Origin: Mesostigma viride
Taxonomy: Eukaryota > Streptophyta > Mesostigmatophyceae > Mesostigmatales > Mesostigmataceae
DNA length: 64,000 nt
Reading direction: 5' to 3'
Assembly (NCBI GenBank): GCA_009746045.1
Contig: RPFO01000231.1
Location: forward strand, 1,218,340 to 1,282,339
The notes under the pieces were generated by a model. That model was not told the origin of the DNA and made no database searches. It was given only the letters and a program-made list of their open reading frames with translations. Both the position numbers and the translations under genes were made by a program. Below, one piece after another: positions 1 to 10,700 of the stretch. Each line of letters begins with the position of its first letter. Positions within the stretch are counted from its first letter, which is position 1.

Positions 1-569
1 GAAGATGCTGTCATTTTCAAGAGAGGGATGCACGTACGTATTGGTGGTGGTGCACGCATCGTCCCTTTTCTTACTAGTAGTTGCCTGTGTACTAGAAATT
101 TCAACTGCTATTCCTACGTCACTCGCTACCCGTATGGCCGTAACTGCATTCGGGGGCATTTTGGCGTTTTCTATGAGTGCGTGACAGTTGCTGTCTTACT
201 TGGACAAAGGCGGAATGAACTGCAGGCAATCCGGAATGATTAAGACGGGAAGTTGGTCAACTCGCACCAAAAGCGGAGCCGCCATATGGACGGCGGTACC
301 TTTCAATCAACATGGGCGATTACCCCTGGCCGACGGACTTGAGGGTGACAACAGCTTCAAGACGCCACCCTCATCGGCCAAGGTTCTACTGCCGTAACGG
401 CTTAATTTATTACCTAAGATGTTCCGTGAACTTCATGTGCGTCATCTCCACGATTTCATCATGAAGCCCACGTCGACAACATCGGATGGAAGTGATTCGT
501 GCAATTGATTATTAATGACTTCTTAACATTTTAATGAAATGCCTAATTCAAAAATGCATCTTGAAAAGC
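1..569. other. No gene recognised
   Basis: I see no convincing coding region, RNA gene or repeat here. Short open frames exist but resemble nothing and overlap each other. Confidence 0.4.
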
Positions 570-1130
570 ACCATATCATGCAAGCCACTCACCATAGCCG
601 GGGTCAATGCATTTTAGAATTCGGGGCCATAACCCGGACAGGCTGCGTTGGCAGGCATGGGTTACTATTATTACTGGGGCATAACCGGCCCCGTAACCAC
701 CGCAGTAGCCAGGGTCAACTACTGGGCCGTAACTACTGCAGGTTACGGGACGGTTGACGGACCCGTAACCAGGCCAGTAGCCAGGCCCGGTTATCAGAAC
801 TGGTCCCGTAACCATGCCGGTAACCCATCCCGGTTCTCAGAACTGGTCCCGTAACCATGCCAGTTTACCGCCCGGTAACTTCTACTTGGGCCGTAACCAT
901 GACCGTAACCCAGATAGGTTACGGGCATGGTTACGGCTCCGGTAAAAGTTACCGCCCAGTAAACGTTCCGGTAACTATTACCGCCCGGTAACCACTACCG
1001 GCCGGTATTTAGTCTGTCGCGTTTAAGGTTACCGGCCGGTAACCTGGCCGGTAACCTTAAACGTACATGGTTACTGGCCAGTAACCGCCCGGTAACCTCA
1101 ACCGGGGCGTTTACGCCCCGTAAAATTAAC
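570..1130. repeat. GGTAAC/GTTACC-rich degenerate repeat field
   Basis: Motifs such as CCGGTAAC, GGCCGTAACC and GTTACCGG recur on both strands every 10-30 bases. Several are palindromic, for example GGTTACCGGCCGGTAACC near 1027-1044. The spacing is irregular, so this is a degraded palindromic satellite rather than a clean tandem array. Open frames crossing it are by-products of the repeat. Confidence 0.7.
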
Positions 1131-1136
1131 TCCTAG

Positions 1137-1285
1137 TGCAGCGGCGGCCAGCCCCCCAGCGGCGGCCAGCCCCCCAGCGGCGGCCAGCCCCCCAGCGGCG
1201 GCCAGCCCCCAGCGGCGGCCAGCCCCCCAGCGGCGGCCAGCCCCCAGCGGCGGCCAGCCCCCCAGCGGCGGCCAGCCCCCAAGGA
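1137..1285 (+). repeat. 17/18-bp GC-rich minisatellite
   Basis: About eight copies of CGGCGGCCAGCCCCCCAG occur head to tail, some lacking one C (17 bp). The mixed unit length shifts the reading frame between units, so the Pro/Ala/Gln-rich translation is probably not meaningful. The array directly precedes the coding-like stretch that starts near 1365. Confidence 0.85.
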
Positions 1286-1364
1286 GCGGCGCCTGAGAAG
1301 GGGCCCTTATCGAGCAAACCCCACCACACGCTGTTTAAGCGGGGTCCAGACGGCCAGCCGTATT

Positions 1365-2329
1365 TTGGGTAACAAGTTCCTGACACCATCGCGATGGGAG
1401 CCATCTGGGTGGAGCGAAGATGATGCAGCACCCATGGTTGCCCAGCGCCTTCCGGATGGCAGCATTGTTTACGGCGTCCGGACTCTTCGCCCGGACACGC
1501 CGCCGCATCTTTTGCAGGAGCCACCACCACTGTGTCCATATGATCCAAACTGGTTCTCGAAAGGGCTGCCCGAGCTAGTGGCCAAATTCAAACGCTTGCA
1601 AACCAACTCCAAGGTCTCCGCGTTCTTCAGCACGCGCACACTGCAGGAAAAGCTGAAATCATGGCCTGATTGGCTCAAAGCACTGCCAAGGGAACCCCGC
1701 GATGCGCCACAGGAGTGGCAGACGCGGTGGGGGACTCCCGCACAGTTTGCGGCATGGCGCAACCGTGTGCCCACGGTGGGTGCAACGCCGGAGCTGACGC
1801 AAGCGCAACGGCTGCTGCAGCTGGCGACAGAGAACGAAGAGGCCCTACGTCCCCTGATCCCTCCTGTGCGGCATGCAGGATACACCGAGGCTCAGCATGC
1901 AGCGGATGAGCGTCGCATCGAGATGCGTGTGGCAGCACTCACGGCATGTGATGACCTGAAGCCGGGCGACGCGGTGTTGGCCAAGCTGCCGGACCATGTG
2001 CCTGCCAACCCGAGCTGGACGCCTGTCATCTATGCCATGGTGGCGTCAGTTCCGGAAGCGCAATCGTCTGCGGATGGCCAGCGGTACGAGCTGGAGGGCT
2101 ACTGCGCGCCGTGCTACACGGGAAATGGCAGCTGTGGCATCCGCGGTGTGCCATAGTCCCGCCGCCTGCAAGGATGCAGCGTCACACCTTCACCGTGCCG
2201 GCTTCCTCCATTCTGCTCTCAAAGTGGAAGAAAGGAAAGAAGGAGTACACGGTGACGTGTGGCGTAGACGGCCAGCTCCTAAAACCTACCAGGGGACGCC
2301 ATTGCTCTCTCCGAGCCGCTGAAGAGTGA
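1365..2329 (+). pseudogene. Unrecognised protein-coding relict, first part
   Basis: An open frame from 1365 to 2156 reads like real protein, with balanced composition and many Trp, Pro and charged residues. Its C-terminal part contains GDAVLAKLPDHVPANPSWTP followed by hydrophobic residues, loosely like the beta strands of a Tudor/SH3-type fold. Near 2105 the sensible reading passes to the frame 2111-2329, which continues with a CGVDGQLLKP-type segment, implying an indel. The first codon of the 1365 frame is ATG, but a longer upstream extension cannot be excluded. I cannot name the family. A transposon accessory ORF is as likely as a host gene, given the surroundings. Confidence 0.35.
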
Positions 2330-2837
2330 GATGCAGTGGGACGGGTATTGCACGCCATCAGCCGCCGCAGCAACCGCAGCAACGGCCTTTCGTGACCTGG
2401 CTGCCGCGGGAATCCCTGTCGGCATGCGCGTGTGCACGAGGTTCAGCAACAAGCGTGAGCACGGCCAGGTCGCTGCTGTGGACGCTGCGCAGAAAAGAGT
2501 GTGCATACGCTGGGAAGATGACCCCAACCATGTGTGGCCGGATGCCACGTACTGGGCGGTGTGCGGGTATGACCAACTGCAAGCGTGGGTGCTCGTGCCC
2601 CGGGATTGTGGTGGCGCCACTGCCAGAGGACATCCGTGTTGCTGCAAGCGTGCAGCTGCAACACAGCGCCACGGTGCCAAGCACGGCCACGACGCGGGCG
2701 GCTGGTGCTGGTGGCGGCGGCGGCGCTCGCCGTGACGCTGGGGCGCGCACGCAGCGGGGACGGGCTACAACGAGCCAAGCTACAAGGAGCCGGGCAGCCG
2801 CTGGGGGCAAGCGACGGAAATGGTCGAAGCATGTTGA

Positions 2838-2877
2838 GGAGGAGGAGGAGGAGGAGGAGGAGGAGGAGGAGGAGGAG
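2838..2877 (+). repeat. (GAG)n trinucleotide run coding for poly-Glu
   Basis: About thirteen GAG triplets occur in a row, in frame with the acidic tail of the preceding coding relict and followed by GAC/GAG codons. Confidence 0.85.
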
Positions 2878-2949
2878 GATGACGACGACGAGGGGGAGGA
2901 GGATGACGAGGAACCGAGCGAAGTAGAGGAGGACAGCTCTGATCGCAAT

Positions 2950-3441
2950 GGCCGGGCCCACTTCAAATGTTCCGCCGTCCAAGCCAAGTGTGTGACACTT
3001 TTTCGCTATTTTCGCAAAAAAAAAATAAAATTTCGCACGAGTTCGCGTGATTTTCGCGGATTTTCGCAAAATTTTCACACATTTTCGCACGATTTCGCAC
3101 GATTTCGCACAATTTTGCATGATTTCGCACAATTTCGCATGGATTTCAACCAAGGGTCGTTTTGGGGAGTGACGTTTGACAAAATTTCGCATGAATTCAC
3201 ACACGTTGTGCACATCAAAATTTTTTACCGTCGACATTTTTCACATGAAATTTCGCACAATTTCAGCAAATTTCGCACAAATTCGCACGATTTCAGCAAA
3301 TTTCACACGATTTCAGCAAATTTCGCACAATTTCGCACGATTTCGCACGACGAATCACTCTGCAGAGTGACGATCGTCGAAAAAGTCAAAAAAACGACCA
3401 AAAGTGTCACACTTTTCGGAACATTTGAAGTGGGCCCGGCC
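2950..3441. mobile_element. 492-bp inverted-repeat MITE with CAAT target duplication
   Basis: The left end begins GGCCGGGCCCACTTCAAAT and the right end is its reverse complement (3423-3441). The near-identity continues inward through a TGTGACACTTTT motif on both sides. CAAT flanks both ends (2946-2949 and 3442-3445). The interior consists of short repeats of TTTCGCA(C/A) spaced by AT-rich bases and has no transposase. The superfamily is not certain; a 4-bp target duplication with GG..CC ends is not diagnostic. Confidence 0.8.
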
Positions 3442-3451
3442 CAATGACTAG

Positions 3452-4430
3452 GCGGTCACATAATTACTGCGGTTTTCGTCGCGTGTGCTCAAGCATGTGA
3501 GCATACAGATGCGGCGTTGAGAAATGCTGGAACGCACCGGCCTATATAGTATCCCCACTTGATACGCGTTCCATGAGCACTTGGTTGGCTGTTGCTCGCT
3601 GGTACATGTTTTTTGCCAGCATGAACACATTCATTTAATTAGATGGATGTAGATCCACGGTGTAAAAGTTGGGAACAGTATTGAACATTGCTGGTCCGCT
3701 TCATGTTGTGCATCAACGCTTGGTGACTCTTGCTTGCAAGTACATTGATTGCGTGTACATGTCATTGTGTCTTGCCCGTTGAGCATTCTTGATGATTTAT
3801 TACCATGACACCGTTGACACATGCTTTATTGCCAATATGTAACTTTTTATGATGCCAAACTGATAATAAAAATATGTTTAGTCACTCATACAGTTAGCTT
3901 GAATGCGTTGCGTAGCAATTGATGTGTGTGCACCATGTCAAAGTGCTTTTAGTAAGAGGCTGTAATTTAGCAAGGCCTTTCGATCATGCATTATACACAA
4001 GTGTCATCCAATTAGTGCGTACAGCATGGAATGCAAGCATTTTTTGCATGGCGTTCATCATTTATGGACGGTAACTCCTGTGTTGACCCTGTTGTGAGTT
4101 TGTCGAAGCATGCATAGCAAGGGCACATGGCAGAGGACATAACGGTTAGGCATGGGAAACAATGGGATACTGTTCCAACATAACTTCCCCCTTGGCCACC
4201 ATGATAAAAACTGACATGGAAACTTGAAATTAATGCCAAGACGGAATGTAGCCCATGTGTTGACTCCTGTTTGAGTTGTCCAAACCTACATAGCAAGGGC
4301 ACACGGGAGAAGGCACGGTGGCTAGGTATGGGAAACCATGGGATAGCGTGCCAACATCACTTCTCCCTTAGGCTGCGTAATGAATACGGTCAGGGGGGCT
4401 TGAAACCATGATAAAATAAGGGGAAAAGGG
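3452..4430. other. Gene-free stretch with an imperfect ~120-bp direct duplication
   Basis: No gene is recognised. Two diverged copies of one segment lie at about 4080-4200 and 4257-4373. Shared landmarks are GCATAGCAAGGGCACA, GGGAAAC(A/C)ATGGGATA and CATCACTTCTCCC-type motifs, about 177 bp apart. Confidence 0.6.
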
Positions 4431-4434
4431 TTTA

Positions 4435-4769
4435 TTAAAATTCAAAGGGAGAAATTCTAATATACTTAAAAAAATCAGCCCGGTGGAGCTTATGGTTCTC
4501 GTGCAATAAGATGTCATAACCCCATTCTGCCGTGTACTCGTAAAGACATTTGCTGATCCTAGACATCCCCTTGTTCAGGGTCCAGCTAAATTCCAGGGGG
4601 TCCAACGGTAAAGTATCAAACCTCGTATTGCCTACGTGTAACCAAGTCATGGCCTCCGCGGGGGTTGTGGGGTCCGGCTGGAACATGCAGGACCTTGATA
4701 CTAACCACGGGACCATCCGGATACGGTGACATTGGTGGGCTGGAAGACATACACATAATGTCGCCAACT
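4435..4769 (-). pseudogene. L1-like LINE ORF2 C-terminal fragment (downstream half of a split copy)
   Basis: The minus-strand translation contains HQCHRIRMVPW, TWLHVGNTRFDTLPLDPLEF and YEYTAEWGYDILLHENH. These align with the plus-strand LINE copy at 15790-16040 (QCHRIRVVPW, TWLHVGKGRLDTLALDPLEF, FEYTADWGYRLLLHKHH). Read on the minus strand, it follows directly from the fragment at 12805-13345; the Copia element 4775-12799 was inserted between them. Its reading stops at 4435. These residues lie downstream of the reverse transcriptase, in the tail region of ORF2. It is non-functional. Confidence 0.8.
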
Positions 4770-4774
4770 GATTG
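4770..4774. repeat. Target-site duplication GATTG (left)
   Basis: GATTG precedes the left LTR and recurs right after the right LTR at 12800-12804. Five bases is the normal Copia target duplication length. Confidence 0.8.
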
Positions 4775-5469
4775 AGTTAACGCCAAGCGCATTGGCGTGA
4801 TCCTGATTCGGCATATCTCTGCGATTCCAGCGGCACCGGAACGAGTTCATTCCGACAAGTATCAAGAAAGTTATGGCGTTCCGACTTCCCGGTCGCGCGC
4901 GAGCGCGAGCCGGCTGTTCTTCTAAGTCGGACGTGAATATTTGCCGACGACATATGGGGTCGACAGTAATTCCTGGGCTGACAGGAATTAGGTGCTGTAC
5001 CTACGACGGTATTGGATTAATACGTCGTACGCAGGAAATAGGAACCTTAACCTGTGGTCTGTTGGTACCGCAGGCTTAGTCCTGGACTTCTAGGTGCAGA
5101 TGCAATAGTCACTGTGGACTGTGCTCTGTGGTCACTGTGCCTGTATGGCAGACCTACTGTATAGGAGCTGGGCGCTGTACAGGTAGTGAATACTGTACCG
5201 GGGTGTTATTACTGAGCAGGCCTCCTAGGCTGCTCAGGACTAGCAAGCACAGTGCACAAGTATATAAACAATAGGCCAGTGCCAAATGGGCATCTCTTGC
5301 GAGCCCGCCTCACGTGTTGTGCCTTGACTTGGCAAGCGCGTGTACAAGCCTCAAGTGTGTGAGCGCTGTAAACATTATCCGATTTAACAAAGCTCCGTTT
5401 CCAACCATATTCACACATTGCTGCATTGCAACCATATCCTTCACATTGCGTGTGCTAAGAACGTTAACT
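4775..5469 (+). repeat. 5' LTR
   Basis: It starts AGTTAACG and ends CGTTAACT, an 8-bp terminal inverted repeat. It is colinear with 12103-12799. The only differences I see are one extra G in a G run, one C/A substitution near the end and one extra T in the last ten bases. Confidence 0.92.
5261..5268 (+). promoter_or_regulatory. TATA box in the 5' LTR
   Basis: TATATAAA lies about 200 bp before the LTR end, a sensible place for the U3 promoter driving the genomic transcript. The same box is at 12590-12597 in the 3' LTR. Confidence 0.6.
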
Positions 5470-5658
5470 CAAATTACAACCAGTCTCAGCGGAACGGCCA
5501 GGAGGGTCGTTGCCGGTTGCGGTGTGCAGCGTTGACGACGAGGAGCTCGTCCGGTGGTGAATGGTGCAGGAGGAACAACGGCAGCAGGATTTCCGGTTTC
5601 GGCAGTCTGCTGGGGGTTCGATTTCTCCTGAATTACGCGTGTCGTTCGGGATCTATCT

Positions 5659-6120
5659 TTGTTGCTTGCAGATCGTCCGCCTGTAAATCGCAGCTTCGTG
5701 CAATTCGTCGACGACCAGGTCGAAGATTGGGAGCGAATTCTGCGACACGTACAAACCATCGTCATTCCGGAGCACCGGAGCATCGACGACCTTGAGCAGG
5801 AGCTTCACGGGTTGGTCGGCATCCAGACGGTGATTACTGCAGTAGCAGAGCGAGTGCGGACGGAGTTGGCAGCAAGGCGAGGCGAGGTTGCGGAGGCAGC
5901 TGGCGCAGGGCGACACGAGTTTGTGCCGACAGTAGCGGGCGCGGGAGTACCACGTGCTTTCGCAGGCGGCATCGGCGACGAGGGTGTTGCAGCGGGCCAG
6001 TTAGGCGTGAACGACGCGGAGCGGAGCATCACAGGCGGCTTGCAGAGGTCGGGGCGACAGCGGAAGCCATCGCCGGAGGACAGCGCGCGACAAGAGTCGG
6101 CAGGTTTCCAGAGCGAGTAA
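5659..6120 (+). CDS. Possible leader ORF of the Copia element
   Basis: This is a 153-codon frame in the long space between the 5' LTR and the gag core. It contains an acidic amphipathic stretch (VEDWERILRHVQTIVIPEH, then DDLEQELHGLVGIQ) that could form helices, followed by a Gly/Ala-rich tail. It could be an N-terminal part of gag, split off by the stop at 6118-6120, or an extra ORF. A second acidic Ser/Asp-rich frame follows at 6170-6478. No known domain was recognised. Confidence 0.35.
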   Translation: MLLADRPPVNRSFVQFVDDQVEDWERILRHVQTIVIPEHRSIDDLEQELHGLVGIQTVITAVAERVRTELAARRGEVAEAAGAGRHEFVPTVAGAGVPRAFAGGIGDEGVAAGQLGVNDAERSITGGLQRSGRQRKPSPEDSARQESAGFQSE

Positions 6121-6580
6121 GAGTTCCTTTTCAGGAGCTGCCCCCGCCCCTTCGCGTTCGTGTGACGCGTTGGGAGGAGTTTGCACCTCTTGGTACGATA
6201 GTGACCTTGAGGTAGGAGCAGGGGGTGTCGCTGGGCTAGGCGACGAGGCACTTGGCGACCACGAGGTGCCAACGTACAATCCGCGAGGTGCCAACGACGG
6301 GTTGTCACCTGTCTACTTTACCAACGGTGACGATTCAGTCATCGCGGGCCGACAGCGGGTCGACGACGGCGCAGCAGGTAGCAGGGTACCAGAGCTGATT
6401 GTGGTGAGCGACAGCGACGACGACAGCGACAAGGAGAACCAGGACGCGCCTGGGGCCAGCCGTGGTGGTCTTGCCTGAGTGGTAACACTTGGCACTTTCC
6501 TTTCTTGTTCAGTAGCTTATATTGCTTTAATTGCTGCTTGGCCACTTGGCTGGCTGTAGCAGATCTGAACAGAGGCCATC

Positions 6581-7764
6581 ATGGAGGATGGAGCTATCAA
6601 CCAACAAGCGGGCTTTATGGGCTTCGGCGGCGCGGCGCTGGGCTGGATGGACGAGATGGACGCGATGGACGCGGTGGACGCGATGGACGCGGGGACGGCC
6701 AGGCGCTGGGAGACCAGGCTGAGGTGCCAGATAATCAGAGCCAAGGATCGCAGGGCGGGCAGCACGCGCCAGCCGCAGATCAAGCGGCGCCTAAGCGACC
6801 AACCGTTGCTGAGGGGTACGCGGTGCTAGGCCAGTTTCAGTCCATCAAGGACAATTGGCAGCCCCGGGATGCTGAGAGGATGTTAGAGGACATGAACTTG
6901 TACACGGAGATATACAACGGTGACAAGCTTCGCATCCTGGCGTCTAGTGCCTACATACGGCAGTCGGCGAGGCGGCTGTTCAAGTTTGTTCGGGAGCGAC
7001 ACGCGGCGGGGGACACCTGGCGGCGTTTATGACGCGACTCAGGTCGTTCCTGAGTGACAAGAGGACCATAGATGGGTCCCACCTGAAGCAAGAATACCTG
7101 GACTACAAGCCCATCAAGGGGCAACTAGTGGTCCACGCCTTTGAAGACTTCGTCAAGCTGAGGGAGGACGCCATGGCCAAGGGCTTCTTCGTCGCAGATC
7201 GGATGGCCATGGGCGACTTTCTCAAGTCGCTGCACTGGATCCGGTCACCATGGATAATGTGACCATCCACATGCGACAGGTCCATGGCTGGGCAGCCATG
7301 ACGGATCAGTTGTATGAGTGTTTCAGCGGCAAGTACGTGGGGGTAAGCGCCCTCGTCAGAATGATGAGGAGGCCACTGAACCCACGGTTAAGTCCATGAG
7401 GGGATCGGGCCACGGGGGCCCAGCGTCCTCGAGAGGGCCTGAGACCTCTTCAAGGGGTCGAGGAAGGTCCAGGAGGGGGCGTGACAGAAGGGCTGGACGG
7501 GGGACCCCGCCGAAGTCGGGACATCCACAGTCCCAGTTTGACTTCAAGAGGGTGGGTGGTCCTCCCAAGGCTGGGCCCAGCAGTGGGACCTCACGGGACA
7601 TCAGTCAGGTGGAATGTTATTTCTGCCAGGGGAAGGGTCACTTCAGGAATGAGTGTCCCTCGTACCTGAGGCAGGAAGGTCAGAGCAAGCCAGCTCAGGG
7701 TGGCAGCAAGGACAAGGCTGGTCCATCCCAGGACAAGGGCAAGGGCAAGGCTGCTGATCATTGA
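6581..7764 (+). pseudogene. gag polyprotein region with CCHC zinc knuckle, frameshifted
   Basis: A plausible start is the ATG at 6581 (MEDGAINQQAGF...). Capsid-like helical sequence follows (about 6830-7250: FQSIKDNWQPRDAERMLEDM and later HAFEDFVKLREDAMAKG). A Gly/Arg/Ser-rich nucleic-acid-binding segment precedes a retroviral zinc knuckle CYFCQGKGHFRNEC (C-X2-C-X4-H-X4-C, about 7615-7656). The coherent reading changes frame about four times: near 6690, 7020, 7240 and 7340. At least three of these fall at or next to G runs. The frame ends at 7762-7764, overlapping the pol frame by a few bases in the -1 direction. Either gag is disabled or these are single-base sequence errors; the fresh LTRs and intact pol favour checking the latter first. 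Confidence 0.75.
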
Positions 7765-10700
7765 TTGAGCCTGCACACATCCCTGAACCCTGGAGGGTGC
7801 CCCCAGGGGTGTGTAATGAAGCTGCTAGTGACAGCAGTGAGGGGCAGCCCCATGCTCTAGTGAAAGAGCCTATTGGACACGATGGGGCAAGCTTGGTTAC
7901 CACAGAGAGTATGCCAGCTGTAGCTGCAGTGGTTACTCGCCAACGTGCCCGCCATGGCGGTGCTGAGCCTGAGGTAGGACCTGGTGATGTGGACCCAGGT
8001 GGATCTCAGAAGCATTCTGACCGTGCAGGACTGGCACAGGATGGTCAGGATGAGGATAGGGCTGGAGACAGTCTGACAGGCACGACCCTGGTGCCTCCTG
8101 TACATAAGGGATCTGTACATACCTTGAGTGCTAATAATGACAATAAAAGGTTTTCTCTCTTGTATGACATTGCCTCAAGGTTGCATACCATGTTTGGCCA
8201 TGCAGCTCAGTCTTTGCAAGTTGCTAGACGGCTGGGAGGAAGTGAGTTGTACTCCATCTGCCAACAGGTTGCTCAAGCTTGCAAGTGCAGGCTAGTTGCT
8301 AGAAAGCCCAAGCAGTCTCATGCCAGGACTCCTATTTTGCAGCCAGGCCATGTGCAGGTAGATATTCAGAGAATCAGGGGTTTGAAGCTGCTGGTGGCAG
8401 TGGACAGATATACCAAGTACAAGACCCTAGAGATCCTGCCTGACATGGAGAAGCCTACATTGATTGCTGCTCTGAAGTTGACAAGGAGCAGGTACCCTGG
8501 GTTGGAGTTGTTGCAGTGTGACATTCAGTTTGAGTGCTGTGAGAACCTGCCAGAGTTTCCAGAGTTGCTGATTACACCCAGGGAGAGCCACGGCCAGCAA
8601 GGGGTGGTGGAGAGAGCCATCCAAGAGATCAAGACTGTGCTGCTGGTGGAGAGGATTCCAAGGACGTCATCTGCCATTGTGACATCTGCATGGCTACGTT
8701 CTGTGGAGGACAGGCTGAACCTGAGGACTCCCATGTTCTTTGGTGACATTGCCATCAATCCTCTTATGCTGCATACCAGGATGCTGCCAGCTGATGCTGA
8801 GCAGGCATGGAAGGAGAAGCTAGAGGCCAAGTTCCTCAAGCTGAGGCAGAAAGACAAGGGCTGGAGTGTCCTAGAACCTAACGTTGGACAACAGGTTGTT
8901 GTGTGGAAGGAACCAAGCTTTCCAGGGAAACGTGGCAGCTGGCATGATGGGGTGGTGACCCGAGTAGAAGCCGCTGGCCATAAGTGCTGGGTGGCCATTG
9001 ATGGCTCCCAAGCAGTGCACCGTCTGTCCTGGTCAAAGATCCGTCCCCGGGGAGGTAATCAAGGAGACCTCTTCCAGGTGCCCGCTGGTGTACAAGGCGG
9101 GGGTGACGTGGAGCTTCCTGATCAGGGTGCTACAGCTGTATCGAGCCCTCAGGGTGACCCTGGCCCGGCCCCTGGGGTACCTTCACATACGGTGGTTGGG
9201 CAAGCAGGCGGACAGGCTGCACCTCCGGAACGGCCCGACACCAGGCCTAGGGGTGTGCGTCTATCAGATATTGTACAGGCTTTGCAAAGAGCCAAGAAGG
9301 AGCCTAAGGTGTCCAAGCTTGTCCAGTTGGATGAACCTGAGGTAGCTGCCATGGAGATAGATACCAATGCACAGGTTTCTGTCATGGGACCTCAGCATAC
9401 AGGAGAACTGCTGGTCGGAGAACCAAGTTGCCCCTGGGTGTCTGATTTCAGTGGTAGGACGCATCTAAGGGTGTTGGGAGAGGTTACTGCCCCTGTCATG
9501 GGTGTGGATGTGACCTTCCTTGTCCTAGAGGACTATGATGGCCCTGTGATTTTGGGTCAGAATTTTCTGGGCAATCCTGGGATTTCTATCAGAGCTACAG
9601 CTCTGAGAAGAGATGGCTGGGGGATGATTCCCCTAGAAAATTTCAGGACAACATTTCCAGTCAGGTGCAGGGCCAAGCCGGTCAAGGGTGTAAAATGGGA
9701 TGAAGGGGAGGTGCCCCCAGCGGCCAGTTTGGTGATTCCAGCTGTGTTGCACCCCAGCAGTATTGGCATAACTCACAGGAGCCTTGCTGCACACTCTCCT
9801 TTGACATATGACCAGCTGGTCCAAGAGATGAGCTCGCCTACTTTGTTTGAGGCTTGGAAGCTCGCCTTCTCCAAGGCATTGGAGGAGTGGTTGCAGTTTG
9901 AGTGTGCTGCACCAACAGACAGACGTCCCCCAGCATCAAGGAAGCTTGCTTTGAGATTTGTGCTGAAGAGGAAGGTTGTGGATGAGGTATCAGTGCCCCA
10001 TGTCAGGCCTGTCCTGAATGAGTATCACGGCACGGGGAGTCTGCCAGGAGAGGAGCTATACACGCCAGGGATGCTACACGACACATGGAGAATTTTGCTA
10101 TGTCTCTACGTGGGGTTGCTGAACAGGGGAGCAGCTATGTCATCAGTGCTGCTGGACTTCAAGAGGGCATTTTTAAAATCTGATCCAGAAGTGGCCAGGA
10201 GGGTGTGGAAGCAGGATGAGCCTTACTGTGTTGAGGTGCCTGCCATCTGGAAGCTGGAGCTGCATCAACAATTCCTGGTTATTCTGAAGGGCCTGGAAGG
10301 ACTCAGGTCGAGCCCAATCATCTGGAGACTCACGCTGCAGGAAGCTCTGATCAGTGAGTGTGGCTTGAGAGTGTCTTCAGTTGATCCCTGTTTGCTGCTG
10401 GCCCAATGGGAGGGTCTGCCAGTGTATGCTAGTTTGCATGGAGATGATCTGCATTTGCTAGCCCCCACGACCTGGCTGAAGAAGTTTATTCCTGTCATCA
10501 GTGGCAAGTTTTCACTGGGCAAGGAGCTGTGGCAGGAGCCCAACAAGCCTGTAGTGTTCTGTGGAATGCAGGCTACCCTGTTCAGGAGGGACGGGGAGTG
10601 GAGTATCAGGCTTCAGGCTGGAGGAGATTATAAACAGACCATTGTGAAGGCCTTGCCAGAGAAGATCACCCAGGCTGCAGGACCTGAGTTGAGAGGCATG

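Larger units (their letters stand above)
2326..3447 (+). pseudogene. Unrecognised coding relict with acidic tail, C-terminus altered by an insertion
   Basis: The sensible reading starts in the frame of 2331 (MQWDGYCTPSAAAA..., with a compact segment VGMRVCTRFSNKREHGQV that looks like a small beta-barrel domain). Around 2600 it moves to the frame of 2326, which runs through a basic Ala/Arg-rich linker into a run of Glu and Asp codons (2836-2930). The last codons before 2950 are Asp-Arg-Asn. Everything after that lies inside an inverted-repeat element, and the current stop at 3445-3447 falls at the element's right border. Without the element and one CAAT copy, the frame would read Asn-Asp-stop (TAG at 3449-3451). 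It probably belongs with the preceding 1365-2329 segment. Function unknown. Confidence 0.35.

Noticed and set aside
1126-1548. Minus-strand Trp/Gly/Pro repeat frame
   Set aside because: Shadow of the 17/18-bp minisatellite.
2358-3237. Minus-strand frames of 209 and 264 codons with poly-Ser and poly-Leu
   Set aside because: Antisense of the poly-Glu tract and of the MITE; no motif.
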